NCBI GenBank assembly: GCA_030841245.1
Contig: JAVEDG010000183.1
Location: 1-21,246 of the forward strand
Source: Actinomycetota bacterium
GTDB taxonomy: Bacteria; Actinomycetota; Actinomycetes; JACCUZ01
Reading direction: 5' to 3'
Length of the DNA stretch: 21,246 nucleotides
This document shows, in pieces, positions 1 through 7,387 of the stretch (the first letter of the stretch is position 1; each line of letters begins with the position of its first letter). A program made the position numbers and the translations under genes. The notes under the pieces were generated by a model that had not been told where the DNA came from, did no database searches, and saw only the letters and a program-made list of their open reading frames with translations.

Positions 1-396
1 CGGTCCTTCCGCCTGTTCGAGGGGCTCTCCGACCGCGAGCTGAAGGACGTCCTCGGCCGCAGTCGAGAGGTGGTCCACCCCGCCGGGCGCGAGATCGTGG
101 AGGAGGGTGGCGGCTCCGCCGGTTTCCACCTGATCCTCGACGGCAAGGCGACCGTGCTCAAGGGCGGTGCGGTGCGCGGGTCCATCGGCCCCGGCGACTA
201 CTTCGGTGAGATCTCGCTGCTGGACGGCAAACCGCGCTCGGCCACGATCCGGGCCGACGACGAGGTCACGACGCTGTCGCTGACCGCGTGGCAGTTCGAG
301 CCGATGCTGACCGACCACCCCAAGCTCGCCCACAAGCTGTTGCTCGGGCTGTGCGCGCACGTCCGGGCGGCCGAGGCCAGCAGCATCGCCGACTAG
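1..396 (+). CDS. Cyclic nucleotide-binding domain protein (3' part, truncated by window start)
   Basis: The reading frame is open from base 1 to the TAG at 394-396, so the gene begins outside the window; a GTG at 70 is internal to the domain and not a credible start. The visible 131 residues form most of one cNMP-binding (CAP-ED) fold: an N-terminal FEGLSDRELKDV helix, the ILDGKATV strand, and a phosphate-binding cassette GPGDYFGEISLLDGKPRSAT that keeps the Gly-Glu and Arg-Ser residues which hold the cyclic nucleotide in Crp-type proteins. The protein stops about 30 residues after the cassette, so there is no C-terminal Crp HTH; any other domain must lie upstream. It probably binds cAMP or a related ligand in the cytoplasm (inference). 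It ends 6 nt from the convergent HAD gene. Confidence 0.85.
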   Translation, partial: RSFRLFEGLSDRELKDVLGRSREVVHPAGREIVEEGGGSAGFHLILDGKATVLKGGAVRGSIGPGDYFGEISLLDGKPRSATIRADDEVTTLSLTAWQFEPMLTDHPKLAHKLLLGLCAHVRAAEASSIAD

Positions 397-402
397 CAGG
401 AG

Positions 403-1074
403 CTACCGCGACCCCGCGGACCCGTCGCCACGCAGCGGGATGCCGAACAGTGCCTCGAGCTCGGTGACCGTCTCGTCGTACGACGTGTGGTGCACGCCCA
501 CCAGACCGAGGGCGGCCGCGGCCTCCACGTTGGGCCGCAGGTCGTCGACGAACACGGTCTCGTGCGGCGCCACATCGAGCAGGTCGAGGGCGTGGGCGAA
601 AATCTCCGGCTCCGGCTTGCGCATGCCGACCTCGCCGGAGATGACGATCGCGTCGAACATGTCGTCCCAGCCCTCGCGGGGGTAGGTGTTGCCCCACGAG
701 TTGGACAGCAGCCCGGTGCGCAGCCCGGCGTGCCGTGCCCGCAGGACCAGCGCCGACATGGCCGGGGCGTTCTCGAAGCGGTCGAACATCCGCTGCAGCA
801 GACCGTCCGCGCGCAGCTGCGTCCCGGTGACCGCGGAGAGCCGTCGCGCGAGCTCCTGCTCGAACTCGGGGACCTCGATCTCCCCGCGCTCCAGGGCGGC
901 GACCGGGTTGGTCACGGCCAGGTCGCTGTGGTGGTCGCCGAGCCACGACCGCATGACGCTGACGTAGTGCTCGAAGTCGATCCCGTCGACCTCCGCCCAG
1001 GCGCGCATCGCGTCCTCGAGAGGCTCGGTCAGCACACCGCCCCAGTCGACCAGCAGTGCCCGCAGCTCAGCCAC
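403..1074 (-). CDS. HAD superfamily (subfamily IA-like) hydrolase
   Basis: 223 residues, starting at a GTG (1074) inside the 3' end of the APH-kinase gene; the 8-nt overlap suggests translational coupling. HAD motifs are visible: motif I LVDWGGVL with nucleophile Asp10, motif II LLSNSWG (Ser124-Asn125), motif III Lys153 in GMRKPEPEIF, and motif IV VFVDDLRPN (Asp177-Asp178). The second acidic residue of motif I (usually DxD) is glycine (Gly12), a form also seen in the HAD-like N-domain of epoxide hydrolases and in ACAD10-type proteins. A helical cap lies between motifs I and II. Likely a cytosolic phosphatase or a scaffold domain; the missing general acid/base Asp leaves activity uncertain. 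Together with the upstream kinase and the divergent dehydrogenase it reproduces the HAD/APH/ACAD set of ACAD10. Confidence 0.85.
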   Translation of the reverse strand: MAELRALLVDWGGVLTEPLEDAMRAWAEVDGIDFEHYVSVMRSWLGDHHSDLAVTNPVAALERGEIEVPEFEQELARRLSAVTGTQLRADGLLQRMFDRFENAPAMSALVLRARHAGLRTGLLSNSWGNTYPREGWDDMFDAIVISGEVGMRKPEPEIFAHALDLLDVAPHETVFVDDLRPNVEAAAALGLVGVHHTSYDETVTELEALFGIPLRGDGSAGSR

Positions 1075-2146
1075 CGCAGACCTCGCGGGCCCGGCGGAAC
1101 AGCGCGGGCACGCCGTCCTCGAGCCGGGCGAAGAAGGGGTCGTCGGTCGTGCCGCTGAGATAGCGGTGGTAGCTCGCCTCCAGCAGCACCGCGAGCTTCC
1201 ACACGGCGAGCGTCACGAACCACGTCAGGTCTCCCGCGGACCGGCCTGTCTCCTGCTCCCACACCGCGACCAGCTCGGCGCGCGACGGGAAGCCCGGTCC
1301 GGAGACGGCCAGTGCACCGAGCGGGTGGTGCTCACCCGGCTCGGCCCAGAAGGAGAGCAGGTAGCCGAGGTCGGCCCGCGCGTCGCCGACGGTGGCCATC
1401 TCCCAGTCCAGCACCGCCGCGACGGGCGGGGCGCCCTTCTGCACCACCTGCCGGTCGGGCGACCGGACCACGACGTTGTCCAGCTTGTAGTCACCGTGCA
1501 CGACGCTCGGCGCCGCCTCGACGGGGCACTGCTCGGTGAGCCAGTCGCGCACCGCGTCGTAGTCGGGCAGCTCACGAGCCCGCCCCCCGGTGGCCGCGAC
1601 CGCGGCCTGGATCCCCTCGCGCTGCGCGACCCAGCGGCGGACCTGTCGCTCGAGGTAGCCGCCCGGACGACCGAGACCCGCCTCGACGAACGGTGCCGGC
1701 GGGACGGCATGGATCTCGGCAAGCGCGGCGACCAGGTCGCGGCCGAGCTCGGCGCGTGCCGGACCGGTGAGCCAGGCGGGCAGCTCGTCGCGGACCACGA
1801 CGCCGCGGACCTGCTCCATCAGGTAGAAGGGCGCGCCGAGGACCTCCGGGTCCTCGCAGGCGGCGACCACGGCAGGCACCCGGACGGGGGCCGGGCTGCG
1901 CGCGAGCAGGTCGAGGACGCGGTACTCCCGCAGCACGTCGTGAGCGGTCGGCAGCAGCGGGCCGGCGGGCGGCCGGCGCAGCACCCAGCGCTGCGGGCCG
2001 CGCGTGACTGCGTAGGTCAGGTTGCTGTGGCCGGCACCGAGCCGCTCGACGTGCAGCCGCCCGGGCCCCGGCACGACGTCGGCGAGCCAGCGTTCGAGCC
2101 GCTCGACGTCGACGGTCGCGACGTCGACACCGCCCGCTGCCTGCAC
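1067..2146 (-). CDS. APH-family phosphotransferase, ACAD10/11- or FadE36-like kinase
   Basis: 359 residues from GTG at 2146. The protein-kinase-like APH fold is clear: an N-lobe with the LGAGHSNLTYAV glycine-rich turn and WVLRRPP strand (Arg in the Lys region), the catalytic loop HGDYKLDNV (residues 217-225, catalytic Asp219, Asn224), and the metal-binding DWE (247-249) in place of DFG. In this subfamily the phosphate acceptor is thought to be an acyl-CoA-linked hydroxyl rather than an antibiotic: Pseudomonas putida LvaA phosphorylates 4-hydroxyvaleryl-CoA, and the human ACAD10/11 kinase domains are related. Assignment to that reaction here rests on family resemblance and on the adjacent HAD and ACAD genes. 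No Shine-Dalgarno is seen; a TACGAT -10-like hexamer ends 6 nt before the GTG, suggesting a leaderless transcript. True antibiotic resistance is unlikely in this context. Confidence 0.88.
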   Translation of the reverse strand: MQAAGGVDVATVDVERLERWLADVVPGPGRLHVERLGAGHSNLTYAVTRGPQRWVLRRPPAGPLLPTAHDVLREYRVLDLLARSPAPVRVPAVVAACEDPEVLGAPFYLMEQVRGVVVRDELPAWLTGPARAELGRDLVAALAEIHAVPPAPFVEAGLGRPGGYLERQVRRWVAQREGIQAAVAATGGRARELPDYDAVRDWLTEQCPVEAAPSVVHGDYKLDNVVVRSPDRQVVQKGAPPVAAVLDWEMATVGDARADLGYLLSFWAEPGEHHPLGALAVSGPGFPSRAELVAVWEQETGRSAGDLTWFVTLAVWKLAVLLEASYHRYLSGTTDDPFFARLEDGVPALFRRAREVCGG

Positions 2147-2152
2147 CCGCCG

Positions 2153-2158
2153 ATCGTA
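2153..2158 (-). promoter_or_regulatory. Possible -10 element for the APH-HAD operon (leaderless start)
   Basis: Read on the minus strand the hexamer is TACGAT, matching TANNNT. It ends 6 nt before the GTG at 2146, so transcription would begin at or next to the start codon. There is no convincing -35 and no Shine-Dalgarno, which is common for leaderless actinobacterial genes. Confidence 0.35.
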
Positions 2159-2186
2159 GTGTCACCCTCGCGAGAGGATGGCTGCC

Positions 2187-3404
2187 ATGGATCTGCTCCC
2201 CGACGACCGGGCGCACGAGCTCGGCGAGCGGCTGCGCGGCTTCCTGGTCGACGAGGTGCTGCCTGCCGAACCGCGATACGCCGAGCAACGGCGCGCGCTG
2301 GTCGCGGCGGGCCGGCCGCACGAGCTACCGGGCGTGGTGGAGCTGCTGAAGGAGCGAGCCCGGGAGGCCGGGCTGTGGAACCTGTTCCTCCCCGACCGGT
2401 CCAGGCTGTCCGTGAGCCAGTACGCGCCGCTGGCCGAGCTGACCGGCTGGTCGCCGGACATCGCGCCGGAGGCCCTGAACTGCTCCGCGCCGGACACCGG
2501 CAACATGGAGCTGCTGCACAGCGTCGGCACACCGGAGCAGCAGCAACGGTGGCTCGAGCCGCTGCTCGCCGGCGAGATCCGGTCCGGGTTCGCCATGACC
2601 GAGCCCGACGCCGCGTCCTCGGACGCGCGCAACATCGCCACCACGATCACCCGCGACGGAGACGAGTGGGTGGTCGCCGGCCACAAGTGGTGGACAACCG
2701 GTGCGGCGGACCCGCGCTGCAAGGTGCTCATCGTGATGGGCCGCACCGACCCGCAGGCGCCGCCGCACCGGCAGCAGTCGATGGTGCTGGTCCCGATGGA
2801 CGCGCCCGGGGTCCGGCTGGTCCGGTCGACCACCGTCTTCGGCTACCAGGACCAGCACGGCCACGGCGAGATAGTCCTCGACGACGTCCGAGTGCCCCTG
2901 GCCAACCTGCTCGGCGGGCCGGGCGAGGGCTTCGCGATCGCCCAGGCGCGGCTCGGCCCCGGCCGCATCCATCACTGCATGCGCCTCGTGGGGATGGCCG
3001 AGCGGGCCTTGTCCTTGATGGTCGAGCGCGCCCGGTCGCGGGTCGCCTTCGGCCGGCCGCTCGCCGACCAGGGCATGGTGCACCGTCAGGTCGCCGAGGC
3101 GCGCATCGCGATCGACCAGGCCCGGCTGCTGGTGCTCGAGACGGCGAGGCTGATCGACACCGTGGGTGCGCGCGGCGCGGCCACCCGGATCGCCGCGATC
3201 AAGGTGGCGGTCCCCCGGATGGCCTGCCAGGTCATCGACGACGCGATCCAGGTGCACGGCGGGGCGGGGGTCAGCGACGACGTACCGCTCGCCGCGATGT
3301 ACGCCGCGGCGCGGACACTGCGCATCGCCGACGGCCCCGACGAGGTCCACCTGCGCAGCGTCGCCCGGGCCGAGCTGGCGACTGGCGGGCGGGCCGGACC
3401 GTGA
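2187..3404 (+). CDS. Acyl-CoA dehydrogenase, ACAD10/11-like
   Basis: 405 residues from the ATG at 2187. An in-frame ATG at 2178 abuts the GAGAGG Shine-Dalgarno (2172-2177) with no spacing, whereas 2187 gives 9 nt, so 2187 is preferred. FAD-dependent dehydrogenase signatures are present in order: an N-terminal helical domain, FAMTEPDAASSDA of the flavin-binding beta domain, GHKWWTTGA, the VAFGRPLADQG segment, and C-terminal QVHGGAGVSDDVPL and RTLRIADGPDEVH. The last motif, with Asp near the position of the MCAD catalytic Glu, is as I recall it from ACAD10/ACAD11. Likely role: alpha,beta-dehydrogenation of an acyl-CoA or processing of a phospho-acyl-CoA, with electrons passed to ETF. It is divergent from the kinase by 40 bp, and its stop overlaps the next gene by 4 nt (GTGA). 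Confidence 0.92.
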   Translation: MDLLPDDRAHELGERLRGFLVDEVLPAEPRYAEQRRALVAAGRPHELPGVVELLKERAREAGLWNLFLPDRSRLSVSQYAPLAELTGWSPDIAPEALNCSAPDTGNMELLHSVGTPEQQQRWLEPLLAGEIRSGFAMTEPDAASSDARNIATTITRDGDEWVVAGHKWWTTGAADPRCKVLIVMGRTDPQAPPHRQQSMVLVPMDAPGVRLVRSTTVFGYQDQHGHGEIVLDDVRVPLANLLGGPGEGFAIAQARLGPGRIHHCMRLVGMAERALSLMVERARSRVAFGRPLADQGMVHRQVAEARIAIDQARLLVLETARLIDTVGARGAATRIAAIKVAVPRMACQVIDDAIQVHGGAGVSDDVPLAAMYAAARTLRIADGPDEVHLRSVARAELATGGRAGP

Positions 3405-5248
3405 CGAGACCGGACGCGCCGCCGCGACCACCGGCGACCGGCACCCCGGACCCGGAAGCGGAAGGCGCCGGCTTCGACGGGTACGTCAGGTCGCGCCAGC
3501 AGGTGCTGATCGGCACGGCGTTCCTGCTCACCGGCGACGCGGAGGAGGCCGAGGAGCTGGTGGTGGCGGCCCTGGCCCGGCTGTACCGGTCGTGGGACCG
3601 GGTCGGCCGCGTGGAGGCACCGGACTCGTTCGCCCGGCGGGCGATCGTCGAGGAGCACACGACCTGGTGGCGTCGCGCCCGGCACGGCCGGCGGGCGGCG
3701 GCCCGGCCCGAGCCGGCCCCGGAGCCACCGTCGCACCCGCCGCTGAGTCCACCATCGGGCCGACCACCTGACCCGACGCCCGCCGACGAGGCGGCCGGGG
3801 CGAGCGCCGCGATAGAGGACGGTGAGCCGGACGATGAGGACGTCATCTGGGGCGCACTGCGAGGGCTCACGCCGCGCGAGCGCGCCGTGGTCGTGCTGCT
3901 CCATCACGAGGACCTGACCGAGCTGGAGGCGGCCGACGTCCTGGGCCGCTCGGCCGCGAACGTCGTCGCTGCCGACGACCGAACCATGTTCACCCTGGGC
4001 TGCGCTCTGGGCGCCCGGAGGGTCGTTGCGGCCCCGCAGGTCACGCACTCGCTGACCCGCACCTTGCGCCGTCGTGCGGAGCGGCTGGCGCCACGGCCGA
4101 TCCTGGTCGAGCCGGCGCGCGTCCGGGCAGGTCGGCTCCGCCGCACGCGGCGGTGGACCGTCGCGGCCGTGGTGCTGGTCGTCGGGGCCGCATTCGCCCT
4201 GCCGGCGTCGTCGGGCGCCGGCGGCCGCGACCGTGCCGGTGCAGGCGGCCCGCGGCGTACGTCGGTGTCGTTGGCCGCCGCGACGACGCGCACGTCGAAC
4301 GTCCCGCCGCTGCGCGCACTGCCCGCCGGGACCGCGCCACGCATCGGTTGGCTGGACGCCGACGGCTACCACCCCGCCGCCGACGTCGCGATCGTGGTCC
4401 CTGGCACCCTCACCACGGTGGTCTCGAGCGGGCGGGACCTGGTCGGCGTGCGTTCCGGGCACGAGGCCAGCCAGCTGGTTCCTCTCACCGCGGGGAGTCT
4501 CGTGCCACCGGAGCGGCGCGCCACGACACCGGTGGTCTCGGCCGACGGGTCGGCCATCGCGTGGTACGCGCGGCACGGGCGCGAGGGCACCTTGACCGTC
4601 GTCCGCGGCGACGGGTCGCACAGCGTGGACGTGCGTGCGGTCGCGCCGCTGGGCTTCGCGCGCGCCGACGGAGGACCACTGCTGCTCACCGAACCGGGCG
4701 CGACCTCGGACCTGTCGGTCGTGCGGCGACTGCTGCCCGGCACCGGTGCGATCGACCCGCGCTGGAACCGCCCCGGCATCGGGGTCGCGGTCTCTCCGGT
4801 GACCGGCGACCTGGTGGTGCTGCGCCCGTGGTCACTGGGCAGCTGTTTCGTGCTGCTCGGTCCCGAGGGCCGCACCCGATGGCGCGCCTGCACCCCCGCC
4901 GTCGGCGACCGGCCGCCGCCCGAGTGGGTCGGCGCCCTCGGCCCGTTCAGCCCGGACGGGCGGTACCTGCTGGCGCGCGGGATCCCGCGCGAAGTGGGCA
5001 ACGGCGCCTTCGCCGTCATCGACGTACGGACCGGGCGGGTGCTGCACCGCTACGACACCTCGGCGGCCGCCCTGCGAATGTTCGGCGACGCGGTGTTCGA
5101 GGACGACGGGCACGTGCTGGTCGCGATGTACGAGCGGGGCAGCACCGCACTCGTGCGCTGCGACTTCCACGGCCGGTGCGAGAGCGCGACGACACCGGTC
5201 CGCACGCCCGCGCAACGGTGGACCAGCCACCCCTTCGGCCGCACCTGA
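3401..5248 (+). CDS. SigE-like sigma regions fused to a transmembrane beta-propeller-like domain
   Basis: 615 residues from GTG at 3401, overlapping the ACAD stop (GTGA). The frame is open far upstream, but that part is antisense or out of frame with known genes. Residues about 24-98 resemble region 2 of actinobacterial SigE-family sigma factors (YVRSRQQVLIGTAFLLTGD, ALARLYRSWDRV, HTTWWRRARHGRR). A Pro/acidic linker (about 99-148) precedes a region-4-like segment (150-200, ALRGLTPRERAVVVLLHHEDLTE) whose recognition helix is degenerate: VGTVKSQ-type residues are replaced by AANVVAADD. After a basic patch comes a transmembrane helix (about 252-275, WTVAAVVLVVGAAFALPA). The rest (about 290-615) has repeated propeller-like strands such as PVVSADGSAIAWY and GPFSPDGRYLLARG, probably outside the membrane. 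The two parts usually sit in separate adjacent genes; here they are one chain. It may be a membrane-held regulator or a sigma relic that no longer binds DNA. Confidence 0.8.
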   Translation: MTRPDAPPRPPATGTPDPEAEGAGFDGYVRSRQQVLIGTAFLLTGDAEEAEELVVAALARLYRSWDRVGRVEAPDSFARRAIVEEHTTWWRRARHGRRAAARPEPAPEPPSHPPLSPPSGRPPDPTPADEAAGASAAIEDGEPDDEDVIWGALRGLTPRERAVVVLLHHEDLTELEAADVLGRSAANVVAADDRTMFTLGCALGARRVVAAPQVTHSLTRTLRRRAERLAPRPILVEPARVRAGRLRRTRRWTVAAVVLVVGAAFALPASSGAGGRDRAGAGGPRRTSVSLAAATTRTSNVPPLRALPAGTAPRIGWLDADGYHPAADVAIVVPGTLTTVVSSGRDLVGVRSGHEASQLVPLTAGSLVPPERRATTPVVSADGSAIAWYARHGREGTLTVVRGDGSHSVDVRAVAPLGFARADGGPLLLTEPGATSDLSVVRRLLPGTGAIDPRWNRPGIGVAVSPVTGDLVVLRPWSLGSCFVLLGPEGRTRWRACTPAVGDRPPPEWVGALGPFSPDGRYLLARGIPREVGNGAFAVIDVRTGRVLHRYDTSAAALRMFGDAVFEDDGHVLVAMYERGSTALVRCDFHGRCESATTPVRTPAQRWTSHPFGRT

Positions 5249-5255
5249 GCAGCTC

Positions 5256-6560
5256 TCAACGGCCGGCTCGCGCGAGCACGCGTCGCCGCCGACGCGGTGC
5301 CGGGCGCCCCACCAGCTCGGCCGCCAGCCGCTCCAGCGCCTGCCGCGCTGCCGATCCGGGCGCCGCCTCCGCCAGCGTGCGCCCGGTGCGCAGAGCCACG
5401 TCGAAGGCGGCCCGGTCGTCGGGGACGAACGCCACGTCGCGCACACCGGCGTAGCGTTCGAGGGCGGCCGCCAGCTCCTGGTGCGGTCGCGGGCCGACGG
5501 GGCCGGGGCGCACCCGGTTGAGCACGACCCGGGGCGACACCGCGGGCAGCACCTCACGGAGTGCTTCCAGCCCACGCACCAGCCGGGCCACCCCGATCGG
5601 GTCGGCCGCGCCGACCGCGATCACCGTGTCGGCCCGCTCCAGGGTGAGCAGGGTCGCCCCGTTGCGGCGCGGTGCGGCGGTGTCGAAGGAGAGCTCCTCG
5701 TCCTGCTCCAGGCAGAACGCGCAGTCGAGCACGGTGACCGCGGCGAGCTCACGGCAGAGCGCCCATACGTGCTCGAGAGCCGCGGGGCGCAGCTCGGGCC
5801 ACCGGTCCGCCCGGCTGATGCCGGTCAGCACACGCAGGCCCGCGGCCGCCTCCGGCGCGAGCCCGGCCAGCGCTCGTAGGTCCAGGTTCGCGTTGTTGGA
5901 CAGCCGCACCGCCGCCGCCAGACCGGGTGCCTCGTCGAGCAGCCCGAGCATGCTCGCCACCGTCCCGCCGTAGACGTCGACGTCGCCGAGCACCGTCGGC
6001 ACCCGCCGGTGGGCCAGCTCCGCCGCGATCCCGACGGCAAGGCTGGTGCGACCCGGCGACCCGGCCGGTCCCCAGACCGCGACCAGCCGGCCGGGCACTC
6101 TCTCGGGGCCGCCGGGATGCGGCGGCGGGTCTGCGCGGTCGTACGCCGGTGCCGGCGCGGCGGTGCGGCTCTGCGTCACGCCGACGGGCGCGGCCAGCAG
6201 GTCGGACACCGCACCTGCGACGGTGTCCGCGAGCACGTCGAGCGGCGCGTCGGCCGAGCAGGTGTGGCGCAGCCCGAGACGCTCCACCCGCGCCACCGCC
6301 GCGTCGTCGCCCTGCGCGTGCAGCACGACGACGGCGACGCCGGACGCCGCAAGCCGGTCCAGCAGCTCGCGATCGAGTCGGCGCTGCTCGGCGGAGAGCA
6401 GGACGGCGCGCGCCAGGCCCGACGCCGCCACCGCGAGCAGGTCGGGCAGGTCGATGCAGCGCCGGACCAAGGTCAGGCCGTTCGGCGCCGCCTCCAGACC
6501 GGCGACGAGAGCGGACTCCCAGGGCGCGCCGGTGACAGCAGTGACGACGGGGATGCTCAC
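5256..6560 (-). CDS. CpaE/TadZ-like P-loop ATPase (MinD/ParA superfamily)
   Basis: 434 residues from GTG at 6560, which overlaps the stop of the SAF/CpaB-like gene by 4 nt (GTGA), so the two are coupled. Residues 1-125 resemble the receiver-like N-domain of CpaE/TadZ. A Pro-rich linker leads to the ATPase domain: LVAVWGPAGSPGRTSLAV (about 159-176) stands at the deviant Walker A, with Arg171 where Lys is expected. Switch-like VLGDVDVYGGTVASML and LDCAF strands follow. The C-terminus is strongly basic (RRRRRVLARAGR). In Tad pilus systems this protein positions the secretion machinery at the pole or membrane. No CpaF, TadB/C or Flp gene is present here, so the partner is unknown. The Arg variant occurs, as I recall, in actinobacterial homologues. 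It ends 7 nt from the convergent sigma-propeller gene. Confidence 0.8.
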   Translation of the reverse strand: MSIPVVTAVTGAPWESALVAGLEAAPNGLTLVRRCIDLPDLLAVAASGLARAVLLSAEQRRLDRELLDRLAASGVAVVVLHAQGDDAAVARVERLGLRHTCSADAPLDVLADTVAGAVSDLLAAPVGVTQSRTAAPAPAYDRADPPPHPGGPERVPGRLVAVWGPAGSPGRTSLAVGIAAELAHRRVPTVLGDVDVYGGTVASMLGLLDEAPGLAAAVRLSNNANLDLRALAGLAPEAAAGLRVLTGISRADRWPELRPAALEHVWALCRELAAVTVLDCAFCLEQDEELSFDTAAPRRNGATLLTLERADTVIAVGAADPIGVARLVRGLEALREVLPAVSPRVVLNRVRPGPVGPRPHQELAAALERYAGVRDVAFVPDDRAAFDVALRTGRTLAEAAPGSAARQALERLAAELVGRPAPRRRRRVLARAGR

Positions 6561-7204
6561 GTGCTGCTCGCCCCCGGCACCTGCGCGACGTAGACGTCGC
6601 CGTGCGCGGCGGCCCCGATCAACGTCGCGACGTCCGACTCGTCGACGAGCAGGGTGAGTCCGACGTCGCTGCCGGTCGCACCGAAGCCGGCCGAGCCGCG
6701 GTCCACGTCGTCGCCCACGGTGACCCCGCGCAGCACGAGCTCGGGCGAGCCCACCTGGGTGCCACCGGCTCGCGCGCGCACGACGTAGACGTCGACGACG
6801 TCGCCGCGCACGAGCCCGGACGCGCCGACCCTCGGCACCTGGATCGACAGGCGCCGCTCGTCCAGCGCGCCGTGGTGCGCAACGGCCGAGACCGGCAGCA
6901 ACTCGCCCTCGCCGACCGGACGGGTCAGCACCAGGCCCTCCGGTGACTGGGCCGCGGACACGTAGGCGCGCGCCGTCTCGTCGAGCCGAACACTGCGGAC
7001 GCGCACATCGCCCGAGTGCAACGGGGTGTTCGTACCGAGGTCGCGGGTGACCGACCAGACCTGGACCCGCTGGTCGGTGTCGGCAACCACCTTGGCACCC
7101 AGCGCGACCGAGACCAGGACCAGGAGCAGGCCGGTCAGCAGCCTGGGGTCCACCCAGCGCGGACGGCGGGTCCGGGCGGCTGCGGGGATCGGAAGGTCGG
7201 TCAC
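6557..7204 (-). CDS. SAF-domain protein, CpaB/RcpC-like
   Basis: 215 residues from GTG at 7204, with an AAGGGGGAG ribosome-binding site 4 nt upstream. A basic N-terminus (RTRRPRWVDPR) precedes one transmembrane helix (about residues 22-40, LLTGLLLVLVSVALGAKVV). An SAF domain follows, recognisable from DLGTNTPLHSGDVRVRSVRL and the GLVLTRPVGEGELLPVSAV segment. A second beta-rich part (VRGDVVDVYVVRA, GLTLLVDESDVATLIGAAAHGDVYVA) matches the C-terminal domain of CpaB. CpaB/RcpC is a periplasmic/extracytoplasmic assembly factor of Tad pili. Here it is the first gene of a two-gene operon with a CpaE-like ATPase and is divergent from a small HTH gene, which is a candidate regulator. Confidence 0.85.
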   Translation of the reverse strand: MTDLPIPAAARTRRPRWVDPRLLTGLLLVLVSVALGAKVVADTDQRVQVWSVTRDLGTNTPLHSGDVRVRSVRLDETARAYVSAAQSPEGLVLTRPVGEGELLPVSAVAHHGALDERRLSIQVPRVGASGLVRGDVVDVYVVRARAGGTQVGSPELVLRGVTVGDDVDRGSAGFGATGSDVGLTLLVDESDVATLIGAAAHGDVYVAQVPGASST

Positions 7205-7245
7205 GAGGCTCCCCCTTCGCCGTCGACGTGCCGCACCTGTCCGTC

Positions 7246-7274
7246 ATCTTGCGCGAAGGGGACGAAACGGGCAA
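7246..7274 (-). promoter_or_regulatory. Possible promoter for the CpaB-CpaE operon
   Basis: On the minus strand TTGCCC (7274-7269) and CAAGAT (7251-7246) are separated by 17 nt, an acceptable sigma70-type spacing with weak hexamers. It would leave a leader of about 35 nt containing the strong AAGGGGGAG site. No experimental signal supports it. Confidence 0.3.
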
Positions 7275-7338
7275 GGGGTCGTCCACAGCTGGTCCTCCGG
7301 TGGCGACGGGCAACACCAACCGCGCGCAACCGGCGCCA

Positions 7339-7344
7339 TACTGT
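7339..7344 (+). promoter_or_regulatory. Possible -10 element for the HTH gene
   Basis: TACTGT matches TANNNT and lies 43 nt before the ATG at 7388 in an otherwise GC-rich divergent region. No clear -35 is present. The following leader is unusually A-rich (cacagacaaagacaacag) just before the AGAGG ribosome-binding site. Confidence 0.3.
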
Positions 7345-7387
7345 GCCGACAACGCTCTGCCACAGACAAAGACAACAGAGGCCGCCG

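Noticed and set aside
1067..2146. Aminoglycoside resistance enzyme
   Set aside because: The APH fold is shared, but the sequence and HAD/ACAD neighbours fit the acyl-CoA-linked ACAD10/11-type kinases better.
1166..3400. Upstream extension of the sigma-propeller frame through the APH and ACAD genes
   Set aside because: It is antisense to the kinase and out of frame with the dehydrogenase, with no domain; the GTG at 3401 with GTGA overlap is the natural start.
6561..7352. N-terminal extension of the CpaE-like frame
   Set aside because: It overlaps the whole SAF/CpaB-like gene in another frame; the GTG at 6560 with a 4-nt overlap gives a normal CpaE N-terminus.
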